From positions 51,619,630-51,683,629 of the forward strand of contig NC_068970.1 of NCBI RefSeq assembly GCF_016808095.1: 64,000 bases of DNA, read 5' to 3'. This stretch comes from Vigna angularis (taxonomy: Eukaryota > Streptophyta > Magnoliopsida > Fabales > Fabaceae). Shown one piece after another: positions 11,374 through 21,433 of the stretch. The stretch's first letter is position 1; each line of letters starts with the position of its first letter. A model generated the notes under the pieces. That model saw nothing but the letters and a program-made list of their open reading frames with translations, was not told where the DNA came from and did no database searches. The position numbers were made by a program, and so were the translations under genes.

Positions 11374-12677
11374 TGTTGATGGATTGGCAAGTGTATCAAA
11401 TCGCACAAGTAATATAAATTGGTAAGACCAAGTATTGTATCCCAGAGGACTCATGGCACTAAACAAATATATGATTATTCAACTAATTAAGACTCTAAAG
11501 AACATATTTTGGGGTTTTTGAATGCAAATACAATAAAATAAACATGAATGCAATTTGATCAATTGAGGATAAATACAAGAATGAATGGATGAAGTTGATA
11601 ATATGAGATGAATATGTTGTTGAGGTTTGATTTCACCAAGTTTACTCTCATGTATATAAGAATTCTTTTTTATGCATTAATGTTAATGTCACTCACTAAA
11701 GTACTTAGAACCCAATCCCTTGGCGGAATTAGCCTGTCTTAATTCCTAGTTCGTGCAATTCCTAGCGTTCCTGGAGAATTAAGTCTGAAGATCAAGAGCA
11801 TAAGACAACCAAGTACTCATACCCTCATCCCTGAGAAATATTACCCTTGGGAGAATTCAACAAGAACCTGAATTGTAAAGAACCTCCCACCACTTATGCA
11901 ATTCATAAATCATGCAACTAAATGAGTTAAATAGAGCAAGCATTAAAATAGATGAATTTTCTAACAATTAATGAATAAAGCATATATGATTAAGAATCAA
12001 ATAAAATACATGAGAGTTCACAAGGTTACATCATCCCTCAATCAACAAATAGAATTACAATGGAATGAAAGAATGGAAGAGATAGAAAAACCCTAGAAAG
12101 AGAAGAGGAGAGCTGTCACCATCCCCAAATCCACCCTCCAGGTATAGGAGAGTTGTCACCATTCCCAAATCTACCCCTAAGGGGTGAAAAGTGTGTTTCT
12201 GTGCTCAAGCCATCAAAAGATACTAAACCTAAAGTGCCTGGATCCTTTAAATAGAGTCGAAAAAGAGTAGAAACAACACTCGGTCCAAAAGAGTCAAAAC
12301 AGAGCAAAAATTGGGCCTAATCCACGACACACGCCTCTCGGGCGCCCCTTTTTGGGCGCCTAGGCGGTGGACATCAATTTCTGGCCGCTCAAGCCTCCTG
12401 AGCGCTCAAGCTTCGCAGTTGACTTTTTTGGTTGACTTTTCTACACTCTGATTGACTTTTCTGCATTTCAACTTTTTGGTACTTTAACTCTTCCTTCAAA
12501 TCATTCTAATAGCCTACAAAATCAAGGAAATTTGGTGATAAAATTATCAAGTATAATCTTAAATCTCTTATTCACAAAACTAAAGCAAAAAATGAGTCAA
12601 AGCAAGTTTCTAAGTCAAAAAGGGTGCATTTAGCATCAAAATTACCTTACAGATAACAATATTTTAAACCGTTATCA
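11374..12677 (-). mobile_element. Ty3/gypsy LTR, family A copy 2, with decayed primer-binding site
   Basis: Reverse complement of the family A LTR (TGATAACGG... to ...CCATCAACA). Immediately downstream on the minus strand (11373-11350) is TTTTTGGCATCATTGTCGGG, equivalent to the TGGCGCCGTTGCCGGGG leader of many plant gypsy elements with C-to-T or G-to-A changes. This marks a 5' LTR with its internal region to the left, which is truncated after about 70 bases by the GATAAAAA array. Confidence 0.82.
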
Positions 12678-13119
12678 TAGCACTAGGAGATGAAGTAGGT
12701 GGTGAAAACTAAAGGATGTGGGACTTGGAGACCTACAAGTTGGACAATAGCTCTCAAGGCTGTTTTAAGTTCTAGATCTCTTAATTCTACAACCTCCTAA
12801 GGGTATATAAGTTACCTAACTAGTATAAAGATTAAAACTAAAACTATAAATGAGATAACTTGCAATACAAGCACTAAAAAGATAAGAGCCTTATTTATTC
12901 TTCTTTCTTTTAAGTCCAAGCTATGTGAATTCTCACTTTACTTGCACCTTAAAAAAAACAAGAATATATAAGCTTGTGTCCAACCAAACTAAGAGAAAGA
13001 AATTAGAAACTAGAATAGGCAAAATACAAGCCTAAGAAAAATCTATGTTATTTGTTTTATGCTTCTTGTCACTCTTTAAATTTAAACTCTACATTCTTGC
13101 CCTATGTATGATCATATTA
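12678..13119. other. intergenic DNA between LTR A2 and the ULP1 fragment
   Basis: No gene recognised. It may be part of the same relic transposon as the ULP1-like exons, but nothing in it proves this. Confidence 0.4.
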
Positions 13120-13411
13120 ACTAGGGTTATACAGAACTATCGAGCTCAAAGAGAATATATGGTTTCTAAGTCTAAGTTAAACAATATCAAGTGGACATCA
13201 ATTAAGGTAGATTACAATTGTTTATTTCAATATCATTTGATGTTGTTCATACCAATTATATTGATGTTTTCTACTTTTGGTTTCTTAGTGTCCAAAAGAA
13301 GCCAACGACAATGATTGTGGATATTACATTTGTCATTATATGAAGGAAATTATCACATATTGTAAAGGAGGAACAATTCCAATATATATAAGTTATCTTG
13401 TTTGTATATAT
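13120..13411 (+). pseudogene. ULP1-like cysteine protease C-terminal fragment (transposon-borne)
   Basis: Two exons joined across an 82-bp GT..AG intron (13207-13288) give NNIKWTSIK followed by CPKEANDNDCGYYICHYMKEI. The KW..IKCP spacing and the DCGYYICHYMKEI block are the C-terminal signature of the Ulp1/SENP peptidase (C48) domain, with DCG carrying the catalytic Cys. The catalytic His and Asp region is not recognisable upstream and the frame ends soon after. Plant CACTA and Kaonashi-type MULE elements often carry such domains, so this is probably transposon-derived rather than a cellular SUMO protease. Confidence 0.72.
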
Positions 13412-14296
13412 AATTAATTTGTAATAGAATTTTAATTAACTAATTTTATATTATTTTTCTTTGTTGTAGTATTTTTCTAATTGCAGATGTCAACAAATCA
13501 AATCATTGAAGTAGGGATGATTTGTGTTTTTATCTCATTATAAATGCTTATTATAGGTTAGTATGTTATGCTTGTATATTGCCTTATAAAACTATGCCAT
13601 TCCTCATGCTAATTTGAATCTAAACATTTCATTTTAATACTTGCATATTGTCTTATAAAACTACACTGGATTGTGGGCAGGAGTGAGTTAAGTAATAAAG
13701 TCATGATATGCACTAGACTCTGAACGGTTTATACTACATTTTTAATGGAATTGGACAACCTACAAACCTATGTCTGACTACCAACATATTAAAAATAGAG
13801 ACTTATATGCAACATGTTAGAACGCTATACTTGTTAGCATCACCATTTATTGTTTTTTGTTTCCCTATGTTTTATTTATATTTATGTATTTCAAAATATT
13901 GTTCTAATGTGATACACAAAAGTAATGAGCAAGACTTTTTGTGACCTTTGTCCTTTTCTTATTCTTCTTAATATTTTATGTTTTTTTGTAAACAATTCTC
14001 ATTTACTAAATTAGAGTGTGTTGAATGAAAATTTAAATAAATTAAAAAAAATATTGGAACCAATAGACAACACTTATTTGAAAAAGTGTTGTCTATTGAA
14101 GTACAATCCATACTATATAGATATTTATTTTAAGAAGCATTGTCTCCCAAAATTTCATTAGATATTGCTTGTGTTCACAACCGATGTCTATTGAATGTCA
14201 TTAAATAGTGCTTTTTTACAAGCTCTATCTATTAATAGACATTGCTCTAATAGACAACACCTAAAAAGCGTTATCTATTTGTTGATAGGGGAGCAC
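13412..14296. mobile_element. relic transposon end with subterminal inverted repeats
   Basis: Up to about 14030 nothing is recognisable. From 14061 short motifs of AATAGACAACACTT type occur in both orientations, including a perfect 15-bp stem (CAATAGACAACACTT, 14061-14075, with its complement at 14084-14098). The motif resumes beyond the nested LTRs (AAGCATTGTCTATTAAAC, near 17110). This looks like the end of the element carrying the ULP1 exons. Confidence 0.5.
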
Positions 14297-15629
14297 TGAT
14301 AACTGTTGAAAATACTGTTATTTGTGATGTAATTTTGATATTAAATGCACCCTTTTCTACTTAGAAACTTGTTTGAAATCATGTTTTTCGGTTAAGTTGT
14401 GTGAATAAGAGAGTTGAGGTTGAATTTGATGATTTTAAGACTAATTTCCCTTGTTTTGGCAGGAAATGAGATAATATGGAAAGCAGGGATGAATTGCCAT
14501 GAAGATCGAGCTCAGAAAGGCCTAGAAAAGCACTAGAAGGGAGGATTGCTCGAAGCTTGGGGGCCCTTTTTGGAGGCTCAGCGCAGTAGAGAGCCGCTCA
14601 CCGCTCGGGCACCCCTTTTGGGGCGCTTGAGCGCCAGCAGCACGAAGCTTGGGCGTCATCTGAGAGGCTTAAGCGTGGAAGACCATTGCTCACTGCCCGG
14701 GTGCCCTAAGTGGGGCGCTTGAGCGCCGACGACACGAGCTTGGGCTTGTATATGTTCCGTCTTCGCTCTATTTAAAGGACCCATGCGTCCTAGGTTTTGC
14801 ATCTCTGGTTGGAGTAGCACAACACCACACTTTTCCACTCTTCGAAGGCGGATTTGGAGGCAGAAGCTTTCATCCTCTACTTTTAGGGTTTTGTTATCCC
14901 ATGCTTTTCCATTATTCATCTAGTTTCACCATGTCTATGGTGAACTAAACTCTATTTGTTGTTGGGGGATGATGTAACCTTGTGAACTCTCATGTATTTG
15001 AATTGATTCTCAATAACACATGCTTTTTCATTAATTGTTAGAGTAATTCATCTGTGCTTATTACATGCTTTGTTTAACTTATTCATAGCATGATGTATGA
15101 ATTGCATGAGTGCCGGGTGGTTCCTTACAATTCATCTTCTTATTGAATTCTCCCAAGAGTAATATTGCTCAAGAATGAGGGTATGAGTCTTGGTCGTCTT
15201 AAAGCTCTTGATCTTCACATTTAATTACTAGGAATGCTAGGAATTGCATGAACTGGTGATTAATGACAAGCTTCTTCATCGAGGGATCGGGTTTAACTGG
15301 TTTAGTGAGTGACGTTAACATTAATGCATAAAGAAGAATTCTTACATATACATGAGAGGGAACTTGGTGAAATTTAACCCCAACAACATACTCATCTCAT
15401 ATTACAAACAACATCTGATCATCACTGTGCTATTCTACCATTGATCAAATTGCATTCATATTTAATTTTCTATCTTTGCATCTTAAACCAATGATCTCGT
15501 TTCTTTTAAGTCTTAATTAATCGAGTTATCACACGACTGTCTAGTGTCGAGAGTCCTCTAGGATACGATACTTGGTCTTACCATTTTATATTACTTGTGC
15601 GATTTGGTACACTTGCCAATCCATCAACA
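14297..15629 (+). mobile_element. solo LTR, family A copy 3
   Basis: Starts TGATAACTGTTGAAAATACT and ends CCAATCCATCAACA; collinear with 4757-6125. It is flanked by AGCAC (14292-14296) and AACAC (15630-15634), a 5-bp duplication with one mismatch. No polypurine tract precedes it and no primer-binding site follows. CGAAGCTTGGG motifs recur within the GC-rich centre (14550-14735), suggesting a local internal duplication. Confidence 0.82.
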
Positions 15630-15634
15630 AACAC

Positions 15635-17092
15635 TGTGATAGCTGAACCCAATCCCTATGATAGTGGTTTTTGATGATGACAACACATTGATAATAAAAA
15701 CACATGAATATGTACTATGGTATATGTCATATGTTGTATGTGTTTATGATTATTGTGAAATATGCACATATTGTGATTGTCACATGTGTTGAACATATAA
15801 TATGTTGATTATTGCATACTATGTTAGTAAAGTGATCATATATGTGTATGAATACTGTAAGTTTTAGTGATAAGGAAATCATATGCACAAAAGCATATCT
15901 GAATGACTAAATCGATTACAGAGGTGTGATAATCAATTCAGGACATTAGACAACTTGTGTTTTTAAACTGAGGCAAAATAACTTGTTTTGAATCGATTAC
16001 ATTAATGGGTGAATCGATTAAAACATGTGTGTTTGCACATATCTTTTTCAAATGTGCTCTGTTGTGAATTAGAAAGAAAAAGTTTTCAAAAATGTGCTAA
16101 GTGTTGAAGCTTAATCGATTACATGGATTATGTATTCAATTAAGTCTGTTATTGATTTGAAAATTGTTTCATGCTTGTCATAATTGTTTCAATGGTCATA
16201 TTTTTAAATGTGTTGAATAAGCATTAAATGAAAATCAATTGCATTAATTGCGTATTCAGTTAAGGAGCTTAATTGATTATAAATATGTTACAAGTATTTA
16301 ATGTAACCGATTAGATTAAAAGAGTAATCGATTAAATTGCGTTTGAATTGACTAAAACTATATATAGACGCATTGATTGGATTTCTGTAAGACAATTGAG
16401 ATTAATATTTTCATATCTGATTTAGATTGTGCTAAAAAGTTTTATAGAGGTGAACAAACGCTCCAAGAAACAAGAAATTGAAATGGTGGACTATTCTTGA
16501 AGATTTCTTGAGAGACAAGCTTGACTGATTTGAAGAATCTGATCTTTCTGGTGCTTGCTGTGTGATCAGGAGAAGTTTTGCAATCTGTGTGTTGATGTTC
16601 CTTGTGCGTGTTGCCAGGAAGAAGAACGAGGAGTTCTTGTACTTTAAGAGGGTTCTCAAAGGAGTGACTGCAGGAGAGGATTGTTCTTGTTGTAGGGTTT
16701 TTGTATTTGGCTATATTAGATTAGTGAGTTAGAGAGATGATTTACATTTTGACAGTGTGGTCATTGTAAAGCCCTTGTTGTAAAAACTCATATCTCTAAA
16801 GTGCAAATTGGCTTTCAATCTCAGGTTGATTGAAAGGACACTGGATATTGAGCCCGAACCAGTATAAAACTCAGAGTTTGATTTTTCTTCTCCCTATCTC
16901 TCTGCATTAATCAATTACATACTGTCATAATTCGAATACGCATACTGTTACATTACATACACATTGTTTGCTGTTCAAGAAAGGTTTAAAGATTCATCCT
17001 ATTTGCGAAAAAGATTTGAAAAGCGATTATTTTTATAAAACACCAATTCACGTCCCCCCTCTTGGTGTTGAGAAACAGAGCTCATCATTTCT
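15635..17092 (+). mobile_element. Sirevirus-like (Ty1/copia) solo LTR, inserted next to the gypsy LTR
   Basis: Begins TGTGATAGCTGAACCC, then TTTTTGATGATGACAACA, has many AATCGATTA motifs, and ends with TTTATAAAACACCAATTC, a C-rich run and CTTGGTGTTGAG, all typical of legume Sirevirus LTRs. AACAC flanks both sides (15630-15634 and 17093-17097), consistent with a 5-bp target duplication. The exact right end is slightly uncertain because the conventional CA end would lie four bases into that repeat. Confidence 0.75.
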
Positions 17093-17304
17093 AACACTAT
17101 TAAAAAAGAAGCATTGTCTATTAAACATTTTGCCATTGTGTCAACATTGTGAGATGTTGAATATTATGCATGGGTTTGCATGTATGAATGGTTATTAGGA
17201 TCTTGAGTTCCTTCTGCCTGTCTTCTTGTTGTTTTGCAATATATGTTTTTTGTATGTTTAATCATTTTCTCCTTTATAATATCATCTTCTATAATATCGT
17301 TATA

Positions 17305-17316
17305 TGGTATCAAGAG
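17305..17316 (+). other. copia primer-binding site
   Basis: TGGTATCAAGAG matches the initiator-Met tRNA primer-binding site of Ty1/copia elements (usually TGGTATCAGAGC). It lies 26 bases before the gag start codon. Confidence 0.65.
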
Positions 17317-17342
17317 TTTTCTTTTTGTCTTCTTTCTTAGCC

Positions 17343-17633
17343 ATGTCTTCCTCATTCTTTATTACCATAGATCAAGAATTGTTCTTTATTCTTCCTTCCT
17401 TCATTCGTCGTACCTTCAACACTACCATTAATCTTAAACTTAGCAATGAAAATTATTTCATATGGCAACAAGTTATAACCACTCTTTGTGGGCTTAAGCT
17501 TACGTGTCTTTTAGAAGATTTAGTAACACCTCCTAAGTTTCACACCCCTAAAGACATTGTCGTCAATAATACCATTTTTAAGTTTCTTAATTATGAACTA
17601 GCTCCTTATTTACACCAATGTTCATCAAGATAA
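17343..17633 (+). pseudogene. Ty1/copia gag N-terminal fragment
   Basis: From ATG at 17343 the frame has the copia gag N-terminal pattern INLKLSNENYFIWQQ, then LCGLKL, then TPPKF, matching the usual NYxxWxxQxxxxLRGxxLxxxL arrangement. It stops after 96 codons, and the continuation (LEFASQIWLNKLS) is in another frame, so a frameshift and further stops break it. It is a truncated polyprotein remnant with no downstream pol. Confidence 0.75.
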
Positions 17634-18161
17634 TGGTCTTGAATTTGCTTCTCAAATATGGTTGAATAAGCTTTCCATGACACTTAAAACAATTCTCCAA
17701 TGACAATTTTCGAACCATCATAAATGTTGTCGTGGTTAAAAATTCGACAAAAACATCGATAGTTGTTTTTGAACCATCGCTAAAATTCATAAAAAAAAGA
17801 ACATAACATTGTTCATATCATGACAGGATTTACAAAGGCAACTCTATTAAAGTTGAGCAGAAAAACATCTTCATTTAAGAGTTAAAAAAGACACATAAGT
17901 TTCTCGTGGATTGTTTGTCCATCATGAAAAATTTGCAACGATAATTCTTATGTTGTTATTCTCATCTGTTTCACTTTTAGTTACAATTATCTATATAACC
18001 GTGTCATTTTTATTTTTGACAACAGTTAACATGTCAACAAAGGTTAAAAAATTCTCAAAAATTACATTTTTTTTCATCACACGTTTTTTTTAATACGGTA
18101 GTTTGTTAAACATAGTTTCATATTATTTACATATTATTTTCTATCACTATATATCTTTTTG
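17634..18161. other. decayed retroelement and AT-rich DNA
   Basis: The first 100 bases continue the broken gag. The rest has no recognisable gene or repeat. Confidence 0.45.
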
Positions 18162-19585
18162 CACTAGTACAATGAACGGAAATGACATCAGTTAGTTTCG
18201 TTTATACGCACCGATTTTACAATCGATGCATATGGAGGCGAGGTAAAAAGGATACGTTTAATGCCTCGATTTTAAACCGGGTCAAAAAAGGATCGATTTT
18301 GGCATCGGTTATCTTTTGAAGCGAGTCAGTATCATAGAAAATTCAATAAAATTTTTTTTTCAGAAAACTGCCAATGCATCTGGGTCTTTTCCTCAATCCT
18401 TTAACACAACAGCCATGTCTCAACGTAGAATTCGAACTCAAACTCAAGCATTTTCAGTTATAATTCCAAAACACAAACTAACTCCAAAATTCAGAATAAG
18501 ATACATCACAGAGTCCAAAACACAAACCAACTCCAAAATTCAGAATAAGATACATCACAGAGCAGATAAAACCAAAAATCATCGTGAATAAATTATTCAT
18601 ACTCTTCAAATCACTCATCCTCTGCAGAAACTCATTTACATCTTCAACTCTGTGTTAGAAAGAACCCCCCTACTCTTCAAACTAGCAACTTTCATCCTCT
18701 GCAGAAACTCATTTTCATAGATTGAGCCATAGCCGCCAACCCACCAGGCGGTGTGACATTGTTTCCCGTTGCCCTCACCTCCGTCGCCTGAATCGCGGAA
18801 GCGTCACTCTGATCCACCGCTTTGTGGCACCAGGCGGTCCACGAACAACACTAGATTTGAGATCGCGTCCGCTGGTGGAGTGAGATCGCGTCCGGTTGGG
18901 TGGCGATTGGTGGTGGGGTTGGGGTTGCGGGGTGGGAGGCAGCCATGGCTTTCGGAGGCGTTGAAGGAGATGTGGCGACGGCGGAGCAATGGAGTGGTGG
19001 CGACGGAGAGGCGGAGCGGCGGAGTGGTGGCAAAGCAACAGAGAGAAGAAGAAGAGGAACTGTGAGAAGGAGATTTGAGCGAGAGAGAAGAAGAGGAAGA
19101 GTGAGAAGGGTACCGTGAAAGGAGATTTGAGCGGCGGAGCGGCAGAGTGGTGGCTTTGAGATTTGAGCGTGAGCAAGAGAGAAGAAGAGGAAGAGTGAAG
19201 GAGATCGCGTGAGCGAGAGAGAAGAGGAAGACTGAAGGAGATCTGAGCGTGAGCGAGAAAGAAGAAGAGGAAGAGTGAGGGTGATATGTACGAGTATACT
19301 GCCTCGGTTAATATTTACCTGAGGTAAGAGAGGCATACTGACTCGGTTTCAACATACCCGGTGCCTAAAGTTTCGAAAAATAATTAAAATTTAAAAATAT
19401 GTACGGGTTATATGCCTCGGTTGGCGTGTAACAGATGTTGAAAATCTTTTTGGCTTCGGTTCTACTGATACCCGAGGCATATAAGTTGTCTAAAACTACA
19501 AAAATGTCACCGCGCTTTTATACGCTTCGGTTTTAGTAAAACCGAGGCATATAGAGCGCGTTAAAAAGCTTATTTTTTACTAGTG
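18162..19585. mobile_element. non-autonomous CACTA element (CACTAGTA type), 1424 bp
   Basis: Ends are CACTAGTAC... and ...TTTTTTACTAGTG, flanked by a TTG duplication (18159-18161 and 19586-19588). Subterminal motifs pair as CCTCGGTT / AACCGAGGCA. The GC-rich interior (18760-19280) has GA-rich tandem units of GAGATTTGAGCG and GAGAGAAGAAGAGGAAGAG type, whose translations form overlapping ORFs on both strands that I regard as non-coding. No transposase is present, so mobility would depend on an element elsewhere. Confidence 0.9.
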
Positions 19586-20254
19586 TTGACATCAAGATGA
19601 TTGTATATATATTTTCTGTCGTTGGTTCACCAATCACCATGGATAATCGTATTAAGAACATTGACAATTTTATTATCACCTTTGCGTAATGTTGAATGTC
19701 ATGCATGGGTTTGCAAGGATGCATGGTCGTTAGGTTCCGAACACACACGCAATAGTATTTTAATAGAAAACTAGAACTTTTATGGACTGAATTAATTATG
19801 CAGTATTTACGTGTACAAGTGTTTGGTTGTTGTGAAACATTGGCTTGAACTTTCTTTTCATGTTAAATTGATAACAATGAATAATCATCAAGTCTTAGGA
19901 CGCATAATGCATGAGCTTATATTTCACCTTTTAAAAGTACTTTAATTAAAAAAATACTTCATAACGTGCACGTAAGGGATTTGAAGACAATAATAGATAT
20001 TGGGTTTGAGAAAACTATCACCTAAAGTCAATAAGAAAATCTCAAATTAGATTAACTGATCGAGACTGAATTAAATTGAGTTAATCAAGTCTTGTGCTAT
20101 AAATTTTTTTTTTATTTTTAGAATATCTTTTAAAAATAGACTCTATTATTTAAATACTGTAATATTTAAATACACATTATTAATATAATAGAGTAAACTG
20201 AATATATTAGTTATTCCGTTTATCTCTCTCTCAATGTAGGTTTACTTGTGTACA
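19586..20254. other. intergenic DNA with a copia-like remnant
   Basis: About 19685-19735 resembles 17150-17200 (ATGTTGAATGTCATGCATGG), suggesting a second scrap of the same retroelement. Otherwise AT-rich, with no gene seen. Confidence 0.4.
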
Positions 20255-21036
20255 GTCTTTTTTCAGTTGGTTCATTTTAGTAATGTGTATCAAGTTTTAG
20301 TAGACGAAAATATCTTCATAATTATAGATTCTAAGTTTTAAGGTCAATAATTTTTATTCTCAAAACTAAAAAAAAAAACAAGAAACCCCCAAACCCTTGT
20401 TCACCTCCTTCATTCCTCTCAAGCCTTTCTCTTTCATCTCTCTCACCCTTACATTTTCTCCGTTATCCTTACTGTAGTCATAACTGAAAAAATCATAAAC
20501 ACTCGCAGTTAAACAATTTGTCTTTGTAAAGAATTGAGTCATTGACATATTCGCCTTCAGGCAAAGGTTCATTCAAGATCTGTTCAATTTCATCATCTTT
20601 ACTAACCTCTCTAATTTCATCATCTGCAGATGTTGAATCATCATCTCTAAAAAAAGCCCCAGGCCAATTACCAATTCCTTCGGATGTCATTATGCTTGTG
20701 AAAATTAGATAAGACAAAAATTATGAAATGAAAACTCATTATAAAATCATTTTTTGTAAGAAATTGTTTAACAACAAATGTTTCTGATTTTTTCAGTTGG
20801 GGCTACTATAGCGATGACAGAAAAAATGTTGGAGTGCGAGAGATGAAAGAGAAAGGGTTGAGAGGAATCAGGGAGGTGGATAATGGTTTGGAGATTTCTT
20901 GTTTTTTTTTAAGTTTTGAGAATGAAAATTATTCAAATACTCTTGACGTTAAAACTTAGAATTTATAATATATGAGGGTATTTTGTTTACTAAAATCCTG
21001 GACATAATACTAAAATGTAGCAACTGAAAAAAGAGC
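20255..21036. mobile_element. Mutator-like element with long terminal inverted repeats, carrying an ORF fragment
   Basis: About 240-bp terminal inverted repeats start CTTTTTTCAGTTG on the left and end CAACTGAAAAAAG on the right; the similarity runs through TTCTAAGTTTTAA and CTCTTTCATCTCTC. A matching 9-bp target duplication was not found. Between the arms, the minus strand encodes about 65 residues (ATG at 20690, stop at 20493) rich in acidic residues, including DDEIREVSKDDEIEQILNEP. I do not recognise this; it could be a captured gene piece. Confidence 0.7.
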
Positions 21037-21351
21037 ATATGCGTATTATTGATTAATTAATAATTTCGGACAATATAAGTTATCTTTCAGGTCCAAATTA
21101 ATTACCTCTTCAACCGTAAGCGATAATGTCATTATTTTGAATACATGTTACTCCATCTGGAATTGTCGTTAGTTAGAGTGGTGGAATTGTCCCATCCTAC
21201 AATGGAAGTTGGAAAAAATGGCTCAGCTTTGGCCACTTGGCCACTTGAACACCGACTATACAGTGAATTGCCAAACAAAACACTGTGCATGATATCATAT
21301 CACCTTAAAATGATATCGAAATGTACTATTTAGCATCTTCATTCCTCACCC

Positions 21352-21358
21352 TATAAAT
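21352..21358 (+). promoter_or_regulatory. putative TATA box of TPS copy 2
   Basis: CTATAAATG lies 82 bases before the ATG at 21434, a normal spacing for a short plant 5' leader. It is the only good TATA candidate between the Mutator-like element and the start codon. Confidence 0.6.
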
Positions 21359-21433
21359 GTACCTAATTATGGTGATGTATCTCACTAGTGTCTCTCTATC
21401 TATCTGCTTAACCATATTTGTTTTGTTTTGGCC

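Noticed and set aside
18769..19336. Overlapping Arg/Glu-rich and Ser/Leu/Pro-rich ORFs
   Set aside because: GA-rich tandem repeats within a non-autonomous CACTA element; all frames are open, so there is no coding signal.
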